Positions 54,738 to 63,575 of a DNA stretch of 64,000 bases are shown here, piece by piece. Position 1 is the stretch's first letter. Each line of letters starts with the position of its first letter. The stretch is taken from contig CAVOWP010000007.1 in NCBI GenBank assembly GCA_963700185.1, positions 496,001-560,000 of the forward strand, given 5' to 3'. The notes under the pieces were generated by a model. The model was not told the DNA's origin and did no database searches. It saw nothing but the letters and a program-made list of their open reading frames with translations. Origin of the DNA: AP-15 sp963700185 (GTDB taxonomy: Bacteria; Pseudomonadota; Alphaproteobacteria; ATCC43930; CGMCC-115725). Made by a program: the position numbers and the translations under genes.

Positions 54738-55775
54738 CTATTGGCCCTTGCGCCCGATCATGATGAAAAGCCCCCCATCACGACCTCCGGTCAGGAGCAT
54801 CTGCAGCTGAGTTGCCCACCGGCCTGTCCTTGTGGCCCGTGGATGCGGCGCGAACAGTCGAGTGTCATTTGTGAAGGAACTTCCGTCAGCTGCCGGAATG
54901 GACGACAGAAAATCGACCCCGGCGGTATCGAACCAGCCCAGCACCTCATCAATCGAATGCCGTGTTTCGTGGGGGTGTCGATATTGGTCGGAAAACCACG
55001 CTTGCCAGCGACCCTCGTTCATTCGAGCCGAGGTCAAACGGCTGTCCAGGAAATAGAGTGCCGGACCAAACCGTTCGAAGGCCCGGCGACGCCACAAGGT
55101 GGGCAGGCGTCCATAACTATTATAAAGCCCGATCAGGATGTGGCCGCCCGGTTTGACTTTACGAAGCAAGGTCTCGAAGCCTTTGCGGGCATCCCCGGTG
55201 TGGTGGAGCACGCCATTGCAGATAAGGACGTCGATGCTGCCGTCCCGGAACGGTGGTCGAAAAAGATTCATCTGCAGAAAAGCTGCGTTGGCAATTCGGT
55301 AGCGCTCACGGAAACCGTTCGCCAGTCGCAGCGAGTTGAGGCAGATGTCGCCGCCCAAAACCCGTCGCTTCCACGACAAACCAAGGAAATTCGTCAGCTG
55401 CCCGGTGCCACATCCCGCCTCGAGCACGATGGCGCCGTCAGGCAATTGCTCATCGAGGGCTGCAGCGAACCTCCCTTGTCTCGCCTTCATGACGAGGGAC
55501 TCGCGTGAGTCGATATCATCATAGTTTGGGAACGGCGTTTCCTCGTAGAACGCCTTGACCATTTCAGTGACATCGCGATCCGACATCGTCGGGTCCACTG
55601 GTGCGAACAATCGCGGGATGCCGTGTTCGACCGGATAAATTCGCTGTCGGCTAGCGCTTCTCCAGCCGTCCTCAACCTCCATAAGGGGCTCGCCGGTAAT
55701 CGGACATTGCAGGATATCGGCACAATCACGGAAGGCCGAGTGCAGCGCCGGGGTGTATGACTGGGTAGTGGACAA
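54738..55775 (-). CDS. SAM-dependent methyltransferase with N-terminal Trm112-like segment
   Basis: A 345-residue enzyme. Residues about 15-60 (LQCPITGEPLMEVEDGWRSASRQRIYPVEHGIPRLFAP) form a Trm112-like small domain; only some of the usual Cys remain. The methyltransferase part has IVLEAGCGTGQLTNFLG (motif I), VLGGDICLNSLRLA, FRDGSIDVLICNGVLHHTGDARKGF (motif IV) and VKPGGHILIGLYNSYGRLPTLWRRR. The start is TTG 55775 with GGAAGG nine bases upstream, chosen because the small domain begins at once. It is unusual in size for this locus. The acceptor is unknown. Confidence 0.83.
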   Translation of the reverse strand: MSTTQSYTPALHSAFRDCADILQCPITGEPLMEVEDGWRSASRQRIYPVEHGIPRLFAPVDPTMSDRDVTEMVKAFYEETPFPNYDDIDSRESLVMKARQGRFAAALDEQLPDGAIVLEAGCGTGQLTNFLGLSWKRRVLGGDICLNSLRLANGFRERYRIANAAFLQMNLFRPPFRDGSIDVLICNGVLHHTGDARKGFETLLRKVKPGGHILIGLYNSYGRLPTLWRRRAFERFGPALYFLDSRLTSARMNEGRWQAWFSDQYRHPHETRHSIDEVLGWFDTAGVDFLSSIPAADGSSFTNDTRLFAPHPRATRTGRWATQLQMLLTGGRDGGLFIMIGRKGQ

Positions 55776-56267
55776 CTCTACGGCCTTCCGGCCGCATTCG
55801 AGATTTGCGACCTCACCTGATGTACGATGAATGACGCGGCGGACGAACTTCCGAGGGCGCTCGAGCGCTTGGACCTTTTACAACTAGCAGAGAACCACCG
55901 AGCACTGAATTTAAGAGCACAAATTTGCGACAAATGGACGCGCCTTTCCACTGCCAACGCAATTCGTCTTCGTTCGTGCTCACGCGACAAACGTTTGAGG
56001 ATATCTTGATGCGTATGGTGCCGCTCCGACCTCAACCCGTACCAGCATAAAAGGCACCGGCGTTTGGAGCGGCCGACAATGTGGTACAGATGTGCGCTGG
56101 CGGGCGAAGCATCGAGTTCCCAGCACCGAGATGGCAACCATCGCTTCGCCTGCCGGCGGCACGCATCGCGGATGGAGTTTCTAGCTACAGACGCGGGAAA
56201 ACCTGGTAAATGTTGCGATCTTTCCCCTCCCAAATAGGAAAAAACCGCAAGCAATAGGAGAAGGCGA
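55776..56267. other. Intergenic region before the carbamoylation cassette
   Basis: About 490 bases between divergent genes. It probably holds promoters for the methyltransferase to the left and the SxtJ-like gene to the right. No coding sequence is supported. An AGGAGAAGG ribosome binding site lies at its right end. Confidence 0.4.
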
Positions 56268-56711
56268 GTGAGCCAGAATTTTTCGCTTCACGAAACCTAT
56301 CGTGACGATGAGCCCGCCGAAGCTGGTGGCGATCGGGCGTTCGGATACACGGTCGGCAGCATCCTGATGGTGATCGGTGCGGCAAAAGCGTTCACCGCGG
56401 GGGCGATCCTTCTGGTTGCGTGTTTGATCTTTGTTGCGGGCACTCTGTTGCTGTTGCTCGGAATCTTTGCACCTTCGCGCTTGTCGGGGCTCAATAAAGC
56501 TTGGTTGAAAGTGGGTGGCGCACTGGCAAAGGTGGTGAACCCAATCGTCTTGGCGCTACTGTTCTTTGTTGCGGTCACCCCTATGGCATTTGTCATGCGG
56601 ATGGTGGGCAAACGGCCATTGCGGCTATCACCAGATCGGATCGCAGCCACTTATTGGATCGAGCGCGAACCGCCGGAGAGCGGAGCATCGAGTATGCGGC
56701 GGCAGTTTTGA
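56268..56711 (+). CDS. SxtJ-like membrane protein
   Basis: A 147-residue inner-membrane protein with three helices. DRAFGYTVGSILMVIGAAKAF, LLVACLIFVAGTLLLLLGIFAPSRLSGLNKAWLKVGG, and VVNPIVLALLFFVAVTPMAFVMRMVGKRPLRL match SxtJ family proteins, including the C-terminal YWIEREPPESGASSMRRQF. The GTG start at 56268 has AGGAGAAGG six bases upstream. SxtJ-like proteins are encoded beside carbamoyltransferases in saxitoxin and many polysaccharide loci and their role is unknown. The order here (SxtJ, DUF5989, carbamoyltransferase, SGNH) is a recurring cassette. Confidence 0.9.
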   Translation: MSQNFSLHETYRDDEPAEAGGDRAFGYTVGSILMVIGAAKAFTAGAILLVACLIFVAGTLLLLLGIFAPSRLSGLNKAWLKVGGALAKVVNPIVLALLFFVAVTPMAFVMRMVGKRPLRLSPDRIAATYWIEREPPESGASSMRRQF

Positions 56712-57033
56712 GGTAACATCAATGACGGTTTAACGCCGATAAACGTTAATGGAACCTCCATTTCGTCCGCGATAGACGGATCCTCTTACCCGGTATATAT
56801 CCGGGCATCGAGAAATCACGCTTTCGGGGGATGATCGAGGCTTTGCCCGGTGAGGAGGACAAAATGGAACAGCCGTTTGCTGGTTGGCATAGCACTTTAG
56901 CTCGCCGCGTCAGGCTTGTCGCCCGTGTATACCAGTCGACTTGCCCGATATAGACTACGCATCCTTTAAGCTCCTCGCTTTCGGCCCGCGAGGCCGAAAC
57001 AGCCCCGGTTGAGGACAATTCGAGAGGGATCTG

Positions 57034-57186
57034 ATGGGCAGCTTCATGGTCGAGTTCTGGTCCTTCTTGCGCGTTCGCAAAAAATTTTGGCTCGCCCCGA
57101 TAATGATCACGATGGCGTTGTTTGGCGCGCTGCTGATAGCAACGCAAGGCTCTGCAATCGCGCCATTCATCTACACACTGTTTTGA
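57034..57186 (+). CDS. DUF5989 family small membrane protein
   Basis: A 50-residue protein encoded between the SxtJ-like and carbamoyltransferase genes. From ATG 57034 it reads MGSFMVEFWSFLRVRKKFWL, then one hydrophobic helix (APIMITMALFGALLIATQ) and GSAIAPFIYTLF, and stops at 57186. The FLRVRKKFWL and IAPFIYTLF blocks are the hallmark of DUF5989. GAGAGGG lies upstream. Its presence in the middle of the cassette suggests it works with the carbamoyltransferase, perhaps as a membrane anchor or adaptor. Confidence 0.88.
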   Translation: MGSFMVEFWSFLRVRKKFWLAPIMITMALFGALLIATQGSAIAPFIYTLF

Positions 57187-57226
57187 CGAGATGGCCGAGC
57201 TTTGACAAGACAGAGAGGCTAGCCGA

Positions 57227-59062
57227 ATGCGCATTCTCGGAATCTCCGCCTTTTATCATGACAGTGCTGCTGCGCTCGTGGAGGACGGCCGTATTATCGC
57301 CGCAGCGCAGGAAGAGCGCTTTACTCGTAAGAAACAGGATGCAGGCTACCCTGAGAATGCCATTCGTTTTTGCCTCGATGAGGGCGGACTGACGCTCGGT
57401 GAACTCGATTACATCGTCTTCTACGAGAAACCTTTTATAAAGTTCGAACGTCTGCTCGAAACTTATCTTGCGTTTGCACCGCGCGGTTTCGGATCGTTCC
57501 GCGTGGCTTTGCCGCTGTGGCTAAAGGGAAAATTGTTCCAAAAGGACTCGCTTGGCAGGCGTCTCAAAGCGCGCGCACTCAACTTCGACTGGCAGCACAA
57601 GCTACTATTCGCTGAGCATCACCAGAGCCATGCGGCCAGTGCTTTCTATCCGTCGCCCTTTGAGGATGCGCTGATCCTCACAATGGACGGTGTTGGAGAG
57701 TGGGCCACCACGAGCGTTGGGGTCGGTCGGGATCATCACATCGAAATGATCAAGGAAATCCATTTCCCGCACTCGCTGGGGTTGCTCTATGCTGCCTTTA
57801 CTTACTACACTGGGTTCAAGGTGAATTCCGGCGAGTACAAGGTCATGGGATTGGCGCCATACGGCGAGCCCCGATATGCCAATACTATCCTCGAGAATTT
57901 AATAGACCTCAAGCCAGACGGCTCGTTTCGCCTCAATCAGGACTATTTCGATTACTGCGTCGGGCTGCGGATGACCAACGGCGGCTTTGATCGTTTGTTC
58001 GGCGGGCCCCCGCGCGCCCCGGAAGCGCTGCTGGAGCAGCGTCATATGGATCTCGCTGCCTCGATCCAAGCAGTCACCGACGAGGCGATCCTCCGGATGG
58101 TTCGAAACCTGGTCGCGGAAACCGGTCTTCGTAACCTGTGCTTAGCTGGCGGTGTCGCGCTCAATTGCGTCGCCAACGGCAAGGTTTTGCGCGACGGGGC
58201 GATCGATAGCCTTTGGGTTCAGCCCGCGGCCGGGGATGCCGGTGGCGCGCTTGGCGCCGCGCTCGCGGCCTATCACGAATTTCTCGACCAGCCGCGAAGG
58301 GTCGGAAACGTTCTTGACGGGATGCAAGGGGCTTATCTCGGCCCCGGCTTTACCACTGCGGAAATCGCGGAGCGGCTGCGCAGTGCCGGGGCGGTTTTTA
58401 AGGTCGTAGAGGACGCAGCGGTAATAGGACAGACCGTCGATGCGCTAGCGGAAGAGAAGGCCGTTGGCTGGTTCCAAGGCCGAATGGAGTTCGGCCCCCG
58501 CGCTTTAGGTGCCCGGTCAATCCTCGCCGACCCGCGCTCGCCCCAGATGCAGCGGCAGCTGAATCTGAAGGTCAAGTTCCGCGAGAGCTTCCGGCCGTTC
58601 GCGCCGTCCGTATTGCGGGAAGAGGTTGCTGAGTGGTTCGGGCTCGACGACGACAGTCCTTACATGCTGGTCGTCGCCGACGTCCTCGAGCATCGGCGAC
58701 ACGCTGTCTCGGAGGAAGACAAGAAGCTCTTTGGTATCGACAGGCTCAACACGATCCGGTCTGAAATTCCCGCGGTGACGCATGTCGACATGTCGGCGCG
58801 CATTCAGACGGTTCACAAGGAGACAAACCCGCGCTACCACGCTTTGCTGTCGGCGTTCAAGGAGCGGACCGGCTGCCCGGTTCTGGTCAACACCAGCTTC
58901 AATGTCCGAAGCGAGCCGATCGTCTGTACCCCGGAGGATGCTTTCCGCTGCTTTATGGGGACCGACATCGACCTCCTGGTTGCGGGTAATTGCGTTGCCC
59001 GCAAGGAAGACCAAGACCCCTCATTGCGCACCGATTACAAGGATACGTTCGAGCCTGATTAA
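57227..59062 (+). CDS. Carbamoyltransferase (NodU/CmcH/SxtI family)
   Basis: A 611-residue enzyme, full length for the family. ILGISAFYHDSAAALVEDG (residues 3-21), FAEHHQSHAASAFYPSP with H131, H132 and H135, MDGVGEW (153-159), GFKVNSGEYKVMGLAPYG, LAGGVALNCVANGK, EFGPRALGARSILADPR, and CPVLVNTSFNVRSEPIV are present in order. The N-terminal Kae1-like domain makes carbamoyl-adenylate from carbamoyl phosphate and ATP, and the C-terminal domain uses it to carbamoylate a sugar hydroxyl. GAGAGG precedes ATG 57227. The surrounding glycan locus suggests a sugar residue of the polysaccharide is the acceptor. Confidence 0.93.
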   Translation: MRILGISAFYHDSAAALVEDGRIIAAAQEERFTRKKQDAGYPENAIRFCLDEGGLTLGELDYIVFYEKPFIKFERLLETYLAFAPRGFGSFRVALPLWLKGKLFQKDSLGRRLKARALNFDWQHKLLFAEHHQSHAASAFYPSPFEDALILTMDGVGEWATTSVGVGRDHHIEMIKEIHFPHSLGLLYAAFTYYTGFKVNSGEYKVMGLAPYGEPRYANTILENLIDLKPDGSFRLNQDYFDYCVGLRMTNGGFDRLFGGPPRAPEALLEQRHMDLAASIQAVTDEAILRMVRNLVAETGLRNLCLAGGVALNCVANGKVLRDGAIDSLWVQPAAGDAGGALGAALAAYHEFLDQPRRVGNVLDGMQGAYLGPGFTTAEIAERLRSAGAVFKVVEDAAVIGQTVDALAEEKAVGWFQGRMEFGPRALGARSILADPRSPQMQRQLNLKVKFRESFRPFAPSVLREEVAEWFGLDDDSPYMLVVADVLEHRRHAVSEEDKKLFGIDRLNTIRSEIPAVTHVDMSARIQTVHKETNPRYHALLSAFKERTGCPVLVNTSFNVRSEPIVCTPEDAFRCFMGTDIDLLVAGNCVARKEDQDPSLRTDYKDTFEPD

Positions 59063-59122
59063 CACGAACCCGCGCTGGGCCAACAAAAGGCACCAAGGTT
59101 TTGTAATTCGGAGTGCGGGCCG

Positions 59123-60160
59123 ATGAAAGAAAAGCTCATTAACGCGGGTTTGTTTGTCGGAACGATGATTTTATGTCTGCTTGCCCTCGAGATCGGGCTG
59201 CGAGCCTATCATGGCGAATGGGAATTTATCAACTTTCGATACCCGCAGGCGAATAAGTTCGTCGGCTATCATACCTATGACGCCGAACTTGGATGGGTCC
59301 CGGAGCAGCAACAAGCGACTGTTTGGGGGAAGACGGTCACAATCCTCGAGGACGGAATCCGCTCCAACGGCGGCGGTGAGGTTAGAGATGGGACCGAAGA
59401 TCCCATCCTTGCGGTAGGTGACTCCTACACTTTCGGCGACCAGGTGGCGGACTCGGAGACTTGGCCGGCGCAACTCGATCAGCTCTCGCGAAAGAGGGTG
59501 GTCAATGGTGGAGTTGACGGGTATGGGGTCGACCAAATCTTTCTGCGCGCGCAACGCCTCCTCAACCGATATCGCTTCAGCACGGTAATATTCAGCTTCA
59601 TTCCCGACGATATTCGCCGCTCTGAGATGTCGGTAACGTTTGCGACCGCCAAGCCCTATTTCGACTTCAAGGGCGGGCAACTGACGCTGCAAAACGTCCC
59701 GGTCCCACCGCCGTCCTTTCTCCCGCAGAAAGAGAGCCCGCTGCTCATTGCCGTCGAGCATAGTCGGCTCGTCGATGCGGTCATGAAGAGGGTGTCTCCC
59801 GAATGGTGGCTGCGCGGCGCATCTGAAACACAAATGCAGGATCAAGAACAAGCGATCAAGGTCAGCTGTGCGTTGCTTCACAAGCTCGAAGAGCTGACGA
59901 AGTCGCACGGTTCCGAGCTGATCGTCTTGGCCCAGCACTGGGAATTCGAACCCGCTTCCGAATCATTGGAATCCGAGCGCGTCTTGCGTTGCGTAGCCGA
60001 CCCGGCAACGCGCGTCCTCGATTTGAAACCCGCATTATCTGCATTGAAGGCCAGAGACCCTGCGCGGTACCACCAGCTTTACAATCCTTTCTTGCACATG
60101 TCGGCTGAAGGTAACCAATTTGTCGCGCGCGAACTCTTGCCTGTGCTCGCCGAAAGGTGA
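59123..60160 (+). CDS. Membrane-anchored SGNH/GDSL hydrolase-like protein
   Basis: A 345-residue protein with an N-terminal helix (LINAGLFVGTMILCLLALEIGLRAY) serving as anchor. ILAVGDSYTFGDQVADSETWP carries the GDS motif with S101, VVNGGVDGYGVDQ the block II Gly, and FLHMSAEGNQFVA a C-terminal His (H325). The Asp usually three residues before that His is not seen. SGNH proteins can be O-acetylesterases or acetyltransferase-like. It lies 60 bases downstream of the carbamoyltransferase gene and probably belongs to the same operon. The active site would lie in the periplasm. Confidence 0.8.
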   Translation: MKEKLINAGLFVGTMILCLLALEIGLRAYHGEWEFINFRYPQANKFVGYHTYDAELGWVPEQQQATVWGKTVTILEDGIRSNGGGEVRDGTEDPILAVGDSYTFGDQVADSETWPAQLDQLSRKRVVNGGVDGYGVDQIFLRAQRLLNRYRFSTVIFSFIPDDIRRSEMSVTFATAKPYFDFKGGQLTLQNVPVPPPSFLPQKESPLLIAVEHSRLVDAVMKRVSPEWWLRGASETQMQDQEQAIKVSCALLHKLEELTKSHGSELIVLAQHWEFEPASESLESERVLRCVADPATRVLDLKPALSALKARDPARYHQLYNPFLHMSAEGNQFVARELLPVLAER

Positions 60161-60170
60161 CCAAAGCCAA

Positions 60171-61133
60171 ATGAGACTTGCATATATCATTTCAGCCTAC
60201 AAGGCTGCCGACCTCTTAATCCGTCTTGTCCGCCGACTTCATACACCGACATCAATAATTCTCATTCATGTTGACAAGAGAACAGATAAGAAGCAATACA
60301 AGGAGATGATCGCCGGTGTCAGTCATCTTAGCAATGTCGTGTTTCTGAAAAGGCATAACTGTCACTGGGGAGATTTTGGTCACGTTCGGGCGACGCTCAG
60401 AGGCCTTGCGTATTTGTTTGATGGAAATACGAGTTTCGATTATGTTTTCTTGCTGACCGGCCAAGACTACCCGATCAAAAACACCACCTATATCGAGTCT
60501 TTCTTAGACAAAATAAATGGAAAGGAATTTGTCTCTTATTATTCGTTTCCTAATGAAGCGTGGGGAGAAAATGGCGGCATGCAGCGTATCGAGCAATGGC
60601 ATTTCAGATTCTTAGAGGATTGGCCCGTTAAGTTCCTGCGCGCATTTGTTCATCTTCCGTCGACAAGGGAATTTAAATCGAAGGTGAAATCGGTAATATA
60701 TTCATCAGTCAATAAAATGTTCACTAAGCGAACGTTGCCCGGAAATCTGAAACTATTCGGGGGCCCAGGGTATTGGTGTCTCACCCGAGCTTGCGCAGGA
60801 TTCATACATGACTATGCCCAGAAAAATCCGAGGTTTGTAAAATTCTTTCGGTATGTAGACATACCTGATGAAATATTCTTTCATACGATAATTCTAAATT
60901 CTTCTTTTGCGTCGAACGTCGTGAACGATGACCTGCGCTGCATCGATATATCAGAGGGACGCGGACCGCGAATCTGGCGGAAAAGCGACCTCGAAATCCT
61001 AGCTCGATCAAGAGGATTAATTGCTAGGAAGTTTGATACGGCCGTCGATCGCGAGATCTTGGATTTGATTGACGCAAGGCTGCTGTCGCAGCCGGCAGAT
61101 TTCCGTGTACTAAGGCCCCTCTCAATAGGATGA
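60171..61133 (+). CDS. Core-2/I-branching type N-acetylglucosaminyltransferase (GT14)
   Basis: A protein of about 320 residues. LAYIISAYKAADLLIRLVRRL, IILIHVDKRTD, HWGDFGHVRATLRGLAYLF, FDYVFLLTGQDYPIKNTTYIESFL and QRIEQWHFRF follow the order of bacterial GT14 members. KLFGGPGYWCLTRACAGFIHDY and VDIPDEIFFHTIILNS hold the acceptor site and catalytic Glu. It is soluble. ATG 60171 is used because the family begins there; the open frame starts at 60120. The gene is clearly AT-richer than those next to it, suggesting recent acquisition. It would add a branching sugar residue. Confidence 0.88.
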   Translation: MRLAYIISAYKAADLLIRLVRRLHTPTSIILIHVDKRTDKKQYKEMIAGVSHLSNVVFLKRHNCHWGDFGHVRATLRGLAYLFDGNTSFDYVFLLTGQDYPIKNTTYIESFLDKINGKEFVSYYSFPNEAWGENGGMQRIEQWHFRFLEDWPVKFLRAFVHLPSTREFKSKVKSVIYSSVNKMFTKRTLPGNLKLFGGPGYWCLTRACAGFIHDYAQKNPRFVKFFRYVDIPDEIFFHTIILNSSFASNVVNDDLRCIDISEGRGPRIWRKSDLEILARSRGLIARKFDTAVDREILDLIDARLLSQPADFRVLRPLSIG

Positions 61134-61152
61134 ACACTCTTTGCGGGCGCCG

Positions 61153-62415
61153 ATGCCAATCGCCGAGTTTTTACCCGATGCAAAACTTCGCCACGGTATC
61201 GCCATCGTCAGTCACAACGCGGATCGGACGGGTGCTCCCCTCATCGCGCTTAACATCGCCCGCGAACTGGTAAAGGCGCGTGCCACTCCGGTGGTCACAA
61301 TCTCGCTGGAACCGGGCGAATTGGAGCCGGAGTTCGCGCAGCTAGGCCCGCTGTTCGTCGCGCGGCCCCGCCTGTCTCCCGCCTATCCTCTCGATACGCG
61401 GGCCTGGGCGCGTCCGGTGAAACGCGTCATCTACGTGAAAGATTTGGTATGGCACGACCGGTTTTGGCGGCGCGTCACGAAACACCTCGCTATGCAGCAA
61501 ATCCGGTATGCGCTGTGCAACACCGTGTTGAGCGGCGCCGCGGCCATCCGATTGAAACATGCCGGTCTGGCTTCGATCGGTTTGGTCCACGAAATGCCCC
61601 ATTCGATCCGCGCCAATCGGTGGACAGATCACGCCGCCGCACTAATCCAAGGCGTCCAATGCTTGGTGTTCCCGTGCCCTCAGGTGCAGGCAGCCTTCGC
61701 CGGCGCCTTCCCAATCGGCGACAAACCGAGTTACGTATACCCCCAGGGCTGCAATATCCATCCAGATCACCTCACAGCGGAACAACGTACTGCCATCCGT
61801 TCGGCGTTTCGCGCGCACCTCGGCCTCGCCGGCGATGGTATGCTGATCTTGGGTTGTGGCGGTAGCGGCGATTTCCGCAAGGGCCTCGATCTGTTTGCCC
61901 ATGCCGCGCGTGAGATGGCCGTGTCATCGACGATGTCCGCAACGCAAACCCCAAAGATCGTGTTCGCTTGGGCCGGGCATGTCGGTTCGAGCTTTCGCGA
62001 GTGGGCAGAGAAGGATATGATCGAATTGGGTTTACCCGACGGTCTGATCTTCCTCGGCCCGCAGCAGAACATGGCACCGTGTTTTGCGGCGGCGGATCTC
62101 TTCTTCCTGTCGTCCAGAGAGGACCCGTTCCCCACCACCGTTCTGGAGGCCATGGCTTACGGCCTTCCGGTTGTGGGCTTCGCTGGAAGCGGCGGTGTTG
62201 AGGAACAGATTTGCGGGGGCGTCGGCGTCATCGTTCCCTACGGCGATGTGACATCCGCTGTTAAGGTCCTGCGTCAGCTCGCCGAGCAGCCGGAGGAGCG
62301 GAACAGGATGGGCCGGCGTGGGCAGGAAAGGATCGCGCTCTCGGGGGGGTATCATACATACGCCGGGAATCTGATCGATGTACTCTTAAGGTCCTCCTCG
62401 TCGAAGGTTGTGTGA
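61153..62415 (+). CDS. Glycosyltransferase family 4
   Basis: A protein of about 420 residues. The N-terminal half has IAIVSHNADRTGAPLIALNIARELVK, then a basic stretch and GLVHEMPHSI. The C-terminal half has GCGGSGDFRKGLDLFAHAAREM, FLGPQQNMAPCFAAADLFFLSSREDPFPTTVLEAMAYGLPVVGFAGSGGVEEQI, with the expected E-x7-E donor-binding motif. It follows the GT14 gene by 19 bases. ATG 61153 and TTG 61141 are both possible starts. It is the kind that handles GDP- or UDP-sugars in capsule loci. Confidence 0.9.
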   Translation: MPIAEFLPDAKLRHGIAIVSHNADRTGAPLIALNIARELVKARATPVVTISLEPGELEPEFAQLGPLFVARPRLSPAYPLDTRAWARPVKRVIYVKDLVWHDRFWRRVTKHLAMQQIRYALCNTVLSGAAAIRLKHAGLASIGLVHEMPHSIRANRWTDHAAALIQGVQCLVFPCPQVQAAFAGAFPIGDKPSYVYPQGCNIHPDHLTAEQRTAIRSAFRAHLGLAGDGMLILGCGGSGDFRKGLDLFAHAAREMAVSSTMSATQTPKIVFAWAGHVGSSFREWAEKDMIELGLPDGLIFLGPQQNMAPCFAAADLFFLSSREDPFPTTVLEAMAYGLPVVGFAGSGGVEEQICGGVGVIVPYGDVTSAVKVLRQLAEQPEERNRMGRRGQERIALSGGYHTYAGNLIDVLLRSSSSKVV

Positions 62416-62439
62416 ACATCGAGATAAGGCGACGCGCGA

Positions 62440-63408
62440 ATGAAAGTTCATGCACTATGCATTGTCAAAAACGAGGCGGACGTTCTGCAAGAGGCTCTTA
62501 TCTCGGCACTGCATTGGTGCGATCATATCTATGTCTTCGATAACGGTAGCAACGACGGAACGTGGGAACTAGTAAAGGAGATCGCTAAACAGCATCTGCA
62601 AATTGTGCCGTACAAGCAGGATGACGTACTATTCAGCAGCGCGTTGCGGGCCGATATTTTCAATGCATTTCGGGTTAATGCTGGCCCCCAAGATTGGTGG
62701 TGCCGGCTGGACGCGGATGAATTCTACATCGATGACCCGCGGATTTTTCTTGCTAAGATACCCGATCGCTTTCAAACCGTTTGGTCAGCGAGTCTCAATT
62801 ACTATTTCACCGACCGAGACGGAACTTCATATCGAGAGGATCCGGTGAGGTTTTTGGCAACTCCAGTCCAGGAGCGATTACGTTATTATCTTAATAACTG
62901 GGGCGAGTTGCGATTTTTCAGGCATAGTGACAAGATCATATGGACTCGGACCGAAGACTGCGGCGGCTTCCCAGGGGTAATGTTCACGGCGCCTGCCTAT
63001 CCGGTCCGAATTTGGTTGAAGCATTACCAATACCGCTCCCCGGACCAGATCGAGCGGCGCTTGCGCACTAGGCGTCCGGCAATGGAAGCGAGCACCGGTT
63101 TCCTGCATGAGGTGACACCGAACTGGCGTGCGGCGATTGCGACGAAACGGGATGCACCCCTCGCTTTCGAGAATGCCCGCCCGGAGTTCGCGGGAGCTTG
63201 CTGGGAAGAACGCGTCGTCTCGGCCGCTTCGTTGGATTATGATGCCTTTGATCGTCGCTACGTCATCAACGAGAACCTAATGCCCGAATTTCCTGTTCGG
63301 CTTCCACGGTCACGTCTCAAGGAAGTAATTCCGCAGCCAATCCGCGCATCTCTTGGACGGATACGGCGGCTTCTCCTTGGACAGCTTCCCCAGAGCACAC
63401 CGAGCTGA
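62440..63408 (+). CDS. Glycosyltransferase family 2 (Glyco_tranf_2_4)
   Basis: A 322-residue protein. HALCIVKNEADVLQEALISALHWCDHIYVFDNGSNDGTWELV begins the fold; WWCRLDADEFYIDDPRIFL carries the DxD metal site; and VRIWLKHYQYRSPDQIERRL is the C-terminal His-containing block of this subgroup. GEC-rich blocks are absent and there is no membrane helix. It lies 24 bases after the GT4 gene. The subgroup is shared with the gene at 16358. Confidence 0.88.
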   Translation: MKVHALCIVKNEADVLQEALISALHWCDHIYVFDNGSNDGTWELVKEIAKQHLQIVPYKQDDVLFSSALRADIFNAFRVNAGPQDWWCRLDADEFYIDDPRIFLAKIPDRFQTVWSASLNYYFTDRDGTSYREDPVRFLATPVQERLRYYLNNWGELRFFRHSDKIIWTRTEDCGGFPGVMFTAPAYPVRIWLKHYQYRSPDQIERRLRTRRPAMEASTGFLHEVTPNWRAAIATKRDAPLAFENARPEFAGACWEERVVSAASLDYDAFDRRYVINENLMPEFPVRLPRSRLKEVIPQPIRASLGRIRRLLLGQLPQSTPS

Positions 63409-63575
63409 GGACACTTGGGACAGCTGGTCACGGATAGTGAGGTTCATCGCCGTTATCGATTGTGCCGAGAGGGTCGATGGATTTGATTTGGGGTAATGGT
63501 AACCGCGAGATTGTTTAACGCATCGACTTCGCAGGAAAAATCGTTGCAGAGACCGGGCTACGGTTAGAGGTACCG

